From Lepiota brunneoincarnata (Eukaryota; Basidiomycota; Agaricomycetes; Agaricales; Agaricaceae): 64,000 nt of DNA. The notes under the pieces are model-generated. The model did no database searches, was not told the origin of the DNA, and saw nothing but the letters and a program-made list of their open reading frames with translations. A program made the position numbers and the translations under genes. The stretch lies in NCBI GenBank assembly GCA_023014365.1, contig JAEBUN010000040.1:248001-312000 (forward strand), written 5' to 3'. Shown one piece after another: positions 58,461 through 64,000 of the stretch; within the stretch, counting starts at the first letter, position 1, and each line of letters opens with the position of its first letter.

Positions 58461-58704
58461 CTATGTTTTCTTCTTGAGTATCTACGCAGGTACCGTGGGG
58501 TTTTATGCCAATATCACGAGCTGGGAGGTCTAAGATACGGAGACTAAGAGAAAGTCAGAGAAAGTATCTAAAGTTGGTCTAAGCAATGAAAAGGTTGCAA
58601 GGCACGTCAAGACGTCGTCCTCGTGTAGCCAGGTGGCTACTCCCACATCGTTCTCAGCTTATTTAACGCCCACTGCTCTTTGTACTTTCATTCATAAAGA
58701 TCCC

Positions 58705-59110
58705 AATCATGATCTTGCGCAGCCGGTCGTTTTCCCGGATCACGGTGGAGCAGAATCCGAATAAAAATTCTTGGCTTCTGGGAATATGCGCTTCCAGTAA
58801 CAGTCAGGGCCCGACCCCTGGCTTGGTGGATTTTTGGATGAGAACCTTGGGTGCGAAACAAACGGACAGCGGTACGGGGGAGAACCTAGGTGATAATTCC
58901 TGTACAACAGGTGCTGACAGGCTCTACGTGCCCTATTTTGTCGAGGATTTCGGGGACTATGTAGCTCAATGAGCCGGTGACGGAGATTGGGCTGTTCTTC
59001 TGGAGAGTGAAGGTGTTTCGCACTGTGCAAGAGGGGCGGGAAGCCAAACGCGAATGGGATGGAGTGGAGTGTAGTAGGGTTGTGTACATGGTCAAGTGGA
59101 TTTTGATAGC
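58705..59110 (-). pseudogene. Second copy of the kinase relic
   Basis: Aligns with 19305-19680. Retains VPEILDKIGHVEPVST and, in another frame, FIRILLHRDPGKRPAAQDHD (subdomain XI of CAMK-type kinases). Lacks the HRD loop and the N lobe. Confidence 0.65.
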
Positions 59111-59559
59111 TATCGCCGTCTTTAGCTTTATCTTGATAAGACTCTGTCATGCCCTTCGTAATGTACCTTCCAGTGGTTGTAATTTAGTTATGGAATGACC
59201 AGAACAAGGAGATCGAGAGGGTAATAGGCGGGAGTGATGAACAGTGGATCAGTTGAGAAAAATGCAGAGAATTGTTTTTGAAGTCATACAGTGAAAGTAG
59301 CCCTCGATCGGCGGTGAGCTATGATTACCTTCTCCATCGAACAATAGGAAGCATTTCCAGTGGTCTCTATTACCTTCATTTCACAAAAAAATTAAGGTGA
59401 TTGCCAGAACATCCTAGGTGTCTTGAACATTTGAACCATTGCTCGCTCCCTGAAAGTAAGGAATCTCAAGATATCGCTTCCGACATCATCCATACATACT
59501 CAGTTTGACAATGCAGCATCGTCAGCGTGGGAACCACACTATCAAGGGTTAGCGGGGCC

Positions 59560-62040
59560 TTTCTAGCTTGAACGATGACGCGTATCTAATTCTACCTCAG
59601 TTTCCTTGAGGACGCCCATGACTGCAAACACAATGAACTGATGACTGGTGTCACCGTATGCACATATGACAACACCTTAGCCACCATTATCTTTGCCCTA
59701 CCATCCGTGGCCTTGAGCGCCTAACATGTGAGAAGCCTGATTACGAACTCGAGCGTCAGATGTTTCCTTTTTTTCTATCGCTACCTTTACCATAGTACCA
59801 GCCAGAGGTGCCAGGACAGAATGTTCCAGGATGCTCACAGTTTTGAACTCCACCAGCCAACATTCATCGACAATTCCTCCCACGTGGAAATCCAGGTGGA
59901 TGTGAGTTCTCATGAAAGAGCTGGTGAGGCACACATTCACGCCAATCTTGTCCTCGCCGATACTGCATGCTGAGGATAGCTTTCTCAAGGACTTCGAGAG
60001 CTCCTGGGTAGCTCCATGCGTGACGCATTCTATGACTCGTCCGCCCGCTGGCCACCGCCAAAGTGTCACTATGGCACTCGCCAAGAATTCATAGCAACGA
60101 TCACCAACTGGGGACTGGGAGCCTCCGATCACACCCAGTCCATGCTTTGGATGCATGGCCCGTTTGGTGTAGGCAAATCAGCCATTGCGCAGAGCTGCGC
60201 TGAGGCACTAGTGTCCCAGGGAAAACTCGGCGCTTCCCTCTTCTTCTCTCGCCCAAACAGTCGAAACAAGCCACATTGTGTCTTTACTTCGATTGCTTAC
60301 CAGATTGCCGTCAAATGCCCTTCAATTGGCCAAGTCCTCGATCGCGAAATTCAATCAAACCCCACACTGCTCACAGCCTCGCTCCCAGTCCAGTTTGAGG
60401 AGCTCCTCGCTAGGCCCTTGCGACAGATCGCGCTCAAACAGGCGGATATTGAAGGATGGGTCATTGTTATAGATGGATTGGATGAATGTGAAGGGGCCGA
60501 GAACCAACGGGAGCTTATTAACATCATCGCGGGGTCTGTTCGGGATCGATCAACGCCATTCCGATGGTTCATCACCAGTCGCCCGGAGCCTCACATTGTT
60601 GGGACCATGAACACCAATGCCATATCCCCGTTGTTATTCCGCGTTGATCTCCCACTTTCTCCAAAGAACGATCACGACATTCTGACTTACTTCATCGAGG
60701 AACTGAAGATGGTTGGCGAGCGATATGGTCTTCCGACGTCGTGGCCTTCAGAGGCTGAAGTCGCGGTGCTCGTTGATCTAACTGCAGGACTGTGGATCTA
60801 TGCTGCCACCGTAGTTCGCTTCATTGGTAGTACACATTCCCTCGGACCAACCGACCAGCTGCGCCTTGTTTTGTCACTCAAAGCTACCGCGCAGCGAAAG
60901 CCTGCATCGACCAATCCCTTGGCGCAAATGGACTTTTTCTATGGCCTCATCATGGAGCAGCTCCCATCACATATTGCCCTCACGGTGCGCAAGATCTTGG
61001 CCTTGGATAAGTTATACGGCAGATCAGCAGAGGTCGACCACTTACTCGAGCTTGCCAACATCCTTGGGTTATCCGAACAGCAGTTGCGGGCTGCGTGCGG
61101 TTTTCTTCAATCCGTACTCTGCTTTCGGGAATCAAATGACAAGTGGCGGCCTGGAACGGTCATCAGCTTTTATCATGCGTCATTCATGGAATTTATGGAG
61201 GATGCGGAAAGGTCAACGAGATTCTGCATCTACGGTGACTCCCTCGAGCATTTGCAAAAGGAAGTCGTGGGACGGATAAATAAAGTGCATTCTTGCAGTG
61301 CCGGTACGTAATTTATTAATGTCGCATATTCAGCTCTATATTCTCCGCTTGCAGAGAAAATACTTGTTGATGTCACATTTCCCCGATCCCCACCACACAA
61401 GGACGACAATATACTGGTATACCATGCTTTGGTGCGATCATTAGTGAGGTTTTGCGATAGACCCGAGTGCACACTGTCGGCTTCCGTCGCGTCTGCATTG
61501 ATGAGTGTCCAGTTTCCACTGATTCGTTCCCTGTTTGAAGGGTCTCTTCTTTTCGACCATGGAAATTTCAGGAACAATGTACGTCAGTGGTACTCATTCT
61601 CCTTCTCATGCTGTTCTTCTTGGGCTCAATCCCAATTGTATTTCAGCTACCGCCCGAATACAGGAAGAAGCTACTTCGGCGGACATGGAATCTATTCTAC
61701 TACCTACGCAGACCAAAAGGAATGTTCTTCAATAGGCCATTCATTTTAGGCCACGGGAAAAATGGGCTTGTGTGTTGGCCCTATGATGAGAAAGTGGATC
61801 GCATTGGTCGAGGTATCTGATCCTTTATATACCCTGAAGTTCGTGTTTGCTGACTTCTCCCCCAAGGGAAAATAGATCGAAAAATGTCAAGTTTGAGTGC
61901 AGCTATGAAGTAGATTTCAATATAATTATGGTCGTCGTTTCAGGAGCAATGTTCGACAGGAGACGCGCGGCGATCATTAGGCGTGTTGTTAGGAAGAACC
62001 AGGCTGGGACGTCACTAACCAGGAGCGATTGGGACTCCAA
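59560..62040 (+). repeat. Second copy of a duplicated NACHT segment (first copy 54600-57060)
   Basis: The two segments, about 2.45 kb each, align from upstream of the ATG to beyond the last exon in the same orientation, with the transporter/kinase relics between them. Introns are conserved at the same positions. Confidence 0.85.
59821..61820 (+). CDS. NACHT NTPase (STAND/NLR-like), copy B, open over the core
   Basis: Exons are 59821-59923, 59975-61303, 61355-61578 and 61647-61820, about 609 residues. Core motifs: SARWPPPKCHYGTRQEFIAT (typical lead-in of fungal NACHT proteins), Walker A HGPFGVGKSAIAQSC, SLFFSRPN, Walker B WVIVIDGLDECEGAE, ITSRPEPHIVG (sensor 1 Arg), and a helical region with VISFYHASFMEFMEDAERS, the common end of the NACHT winged-helix part. 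The end reads LPPEYRKKLLRRTWNLFYYL and GHGKNGLVCWPYDEKVDRIG. There is no WD40, ankyrin or TPR repeat domain, so it is shorter than HET-E-type proteins. Exon 2 carries an in-frame TAG at 59977-59979 where copy A has TGG; translation from the ATG at 60016 would avoid it and keep the whole NACHT core. Likely role: fungal NLR-type self/non-self or stress sensing, by family. Confidence 0.75.
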
Positions 62041-62286
62041 CTACCTATCACGACGATGAGAACCCGGTGTCTTGCGGGTCCAAAGAGCGTAAATGTATTG
62101 TGCCAGAATTATAGTGGGAACACATTTCAGAACTTGCGATCCATCAACGTTTTCTCGTTCGACAATACTTATAATGATAGTGTCTTCAGCGCGAGAACCA
62201 CACAGCTAAGAAGTAAACATAGGAGCGCAAGCGACAATGGGAAAGGTTCCTTCAATCTCCCTTTGAATACACACTCTATTGAGATG

Positions 62287-63605
62287 CTAACTTGCATGAT
62301 GACGGACATCCAGTGCTGCCTCGGTTGCCTTCAGAGCGCCCACGACTGCAAATGCGATTGCAGGTGTCAGTATGTACGTATAAGCCAACATCCTAGCCAC
62401 CATCATCTTCGCCCTGGCCCCCACGTCTGTTATCTCCAACAGTACACTCAGTATCAAGGCTGGTGGGCTGATCGGCATTAACATCATGCTCCACCATAGG
62501 ACAGGGTCGTCGCCGAGGAGGGCGGTCTTCGTAGCGAGTAGATATATCACCGGTATGCCGATCACGCTCCATACAACGAAGCGAATGACGATGATGGTAA
62601 TCATGGCACCTTTAGGGGGGCTGCGGCGAAGGGGTATCCTGTCGGATGTCGAACGAATCTGACAACTTTGAGCCAACAATGAACCTGTAATCTCGTAAGA
62701 TCAATTGTTGCCCTGGTAGTAATTACTCACAATTGCAGCGTGCTGAAAAGAGCACCAATGTTCCGAAGACTCAAGGTTAGCCAGGCATTCAACCAACCGC
62801 CTTGGTCATTTGGCGCAAATGCAGCACGATGCAAGGCAGGTACTAAGCCTACGACTGCAGCGATGATGCCCCCCCATGTCACAGGGTCGAAGACCCTCAC
62901 AAGACGTAAAAGGCGCTTCTGGATCGGAAGCTCGCGGAAAGAGGTGATTGTGGCTGATTCGCTAGTATGGGTGTAGTGCAGCTTAGGAACCAACGCCGTA
63001 CGCTCGTTAGGCACTATATCCTGTGCTTCTTCGTCTGCCTCAATACCTTGTGGAGGATGATCCCAAACATCCTGGCCGAGCAGTCGAGGCCCGATCGCAA
63101 ATACTAGAACCTTTGAGACAAGGCTGTTGACCAGAAAATAGCTGCCGGCTCTGTTCACTGCTTCTTTCGTATCTCCACGGACGATCGCAGTTAGGAGACC
63201 AGTCTCCATTAAACTTCTTGTCAGCAGAAGCGGGAGGGATGTCGTGTTGTTGAATGTCACCGCAACAACCGTCCAGCTTGGCAAACCGAACAACCTCACT
63301 GCAACCTTTCCCATCATCATCGACACCACTGCATACGCGATTGCCCAGGCTAATATCGGCACGTAGTTGATCACATTATGGACGTTGAGCTGACTTCCAA
63401 TTTCAGTGATCAAGAGTGCTGGCAGGAATAAGTTACGGCATAACGATGATATGTCGCGCGTAGTGACAGCGCGGACCATGCCCAGGCGAGCTGCAATTAG
63501 ACCATAGATAAGTGTGAGCAGAAGAGAGACAGATGCCTGGAGAGCGCCTAGAAGTGATACCGAGAGTGCGGATGGCATGGCGAGAAGCTGGGGGGGTACA
63601 CGCAA
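62287..63605 (-). CDS. Auxin-efflux-carrier-type membrane transporter, one frame slip
   Basis: Membrane transport protein of the PIN-like/AEC family (fungal relatives are mostly endomembrane or plasma-membrane proteins of unknown substrate). Two exons, 62731-63605 and 62287-62684, with a GT-AG intron at 62685-62730. The likely start is the second Met (63578, MPSALSVSLLGALQASVSLL). Helical features: CRNLFLPALLITEIGSQLNV, TFNNTTSLPLLLTRSL (the N-P crossover helix), a long acidic cytosolic loop, FDPVTWGGIIAAVVGLVPAL, FIVGSKLSDSFDI, then GDDPVLWWSMMLMPISPPAL. Exon 2 begins in one frame and continues in another after the G-run 62615-62620 (six; five restores QPPKGAM). Ten helices are expected when joined. 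No neighbour suggests a substrate. Confidence 0.85.
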
Positions 63606-64000
63606 ACCCGTCTCCCACCACGTAGTCTATCACTACGTTATAGGTGACGCATGATGCGTGATGGTCTGAAATAGGTGCGGGTATTGCTAATGCGCAAGGC
63701 TGACGCAAGCCGGTGATATCACTGTTGTATAATTCGCCGATCTAGTGCAGCGCGCTGCCGTGGCGGAACACACCCAAACTAGTTTTCTTGACGACGAGGG
63801 GGTCGGAGAGCGGCCCAGCGGAAATTCCCGCGATATTACAAGTATATTCTCTCCGGGCTCTAAGATGGACCGGCAGCCGGAGAACTGAGGTATATATATA
63901 TAACAATCTATATTTTATCTGCGTTTTCCGGGCTACTCCTTTCCTCCGCGAGTTGCACAGTCTGATCATCTGACGCCGAAAGGTTATAAGGCGGAGGTGG
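63606..64000. other. No recognised gene
   Basis: Upstream region of the transporter. An AT-rich TATATATATATA run at about 63891-63902 could belong to a promoter of a gene beyond the window; nothing else is visible. Confidence 0.4.

Noticed and set aside
1..64000. CRISPR arrays, bacterial operons, ribosome-binding sites, riboswitches, rRNA genes
   Set aside because: No spacer-repeat pattern (the only regular array is coding), and intron-rich genes show a eukaryotic genome, so these feature types do not apply.

Overview
The window reads as a filamentous basidiomycete, most likely an Agaricomycete. Host genes have many short introns (about 42-87 bp, GT-AG with one GC-AG). Families include a Slm1-type PH protein, an HMG-box regulator, fungal C2H2 proteins, NACHT NTPases and a secreted DUF5648 protein. 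Most of the transposable elements are Ty3/gypsy chromoviruses. There are no bacterial-style operons and no rRNA or convincing functional tRNA genes.

Layout. 1-1655: 3' part of a Slm1/Slm2-like PH protein. 1656-6414: no convincing gene. 6415-7884: HMG-box protein. 9921-10275: a three-exon gene for a 77-residue protein that is a single dsRNA-binding domain. 12863-15615: two adjacent C2H2 zinc-finger genes. 15930-19810: a nine-exon APC amino-acid permease on the minus strand, a degenerate copy of its tail exons on one side and a kinase relic on the other. 22295-23906: secreted protein with 18 cysteine repeats plus DUF5648 repeats.

24092-about 50690: a nested transposon block. A copia LTR is followed by the 5' end of an old chromovirus (family A). 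Next comes a decayed chromovirus (family B, 25913-33016) that carries a young family-A solo LTR. Then come a decayed element with a cysteine-protease-like motif, a tRNA-like SINE candidate, a Tc1/mariner element (36665-38343) and an unidentified element. That last element was split by a family-A solo LTR (TSD GTCTC), which was itself split by a complete young family-A element (39795-48037, TSD GGACC, LTRs that look identical). Target-site duplications give the order of events. Old elements have lost nearly all CpG, while the young element keeps it.

51643-54073: two head-to-head paralogous genes of unknown family. 54600-62040: a segmental duplication with two NACHT genes (copy A dead, copy B largely open), separated by a truncated permease copy and a kinase relic homologous to 18.1-19.7 kb. 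62287-63605: auxin-efflux-carrier-type membrane transporter.

A recurring theme is one-base frame slips at short homopolymers in otherwise well-preserved genes, including gag of the young retroelement. This looks more like consensus errors in the assembly than wholesale gene death, and it affects how the gene models should be read. The most interesting biology is the cysteine-repeat protein, the unknown paralog pair, and the young chromovirus. The chromovirus has an apparent self-priming site, a possible -1 shift between gag and pol, and a third zinc-knuckle reading frame that runs into the LTR.
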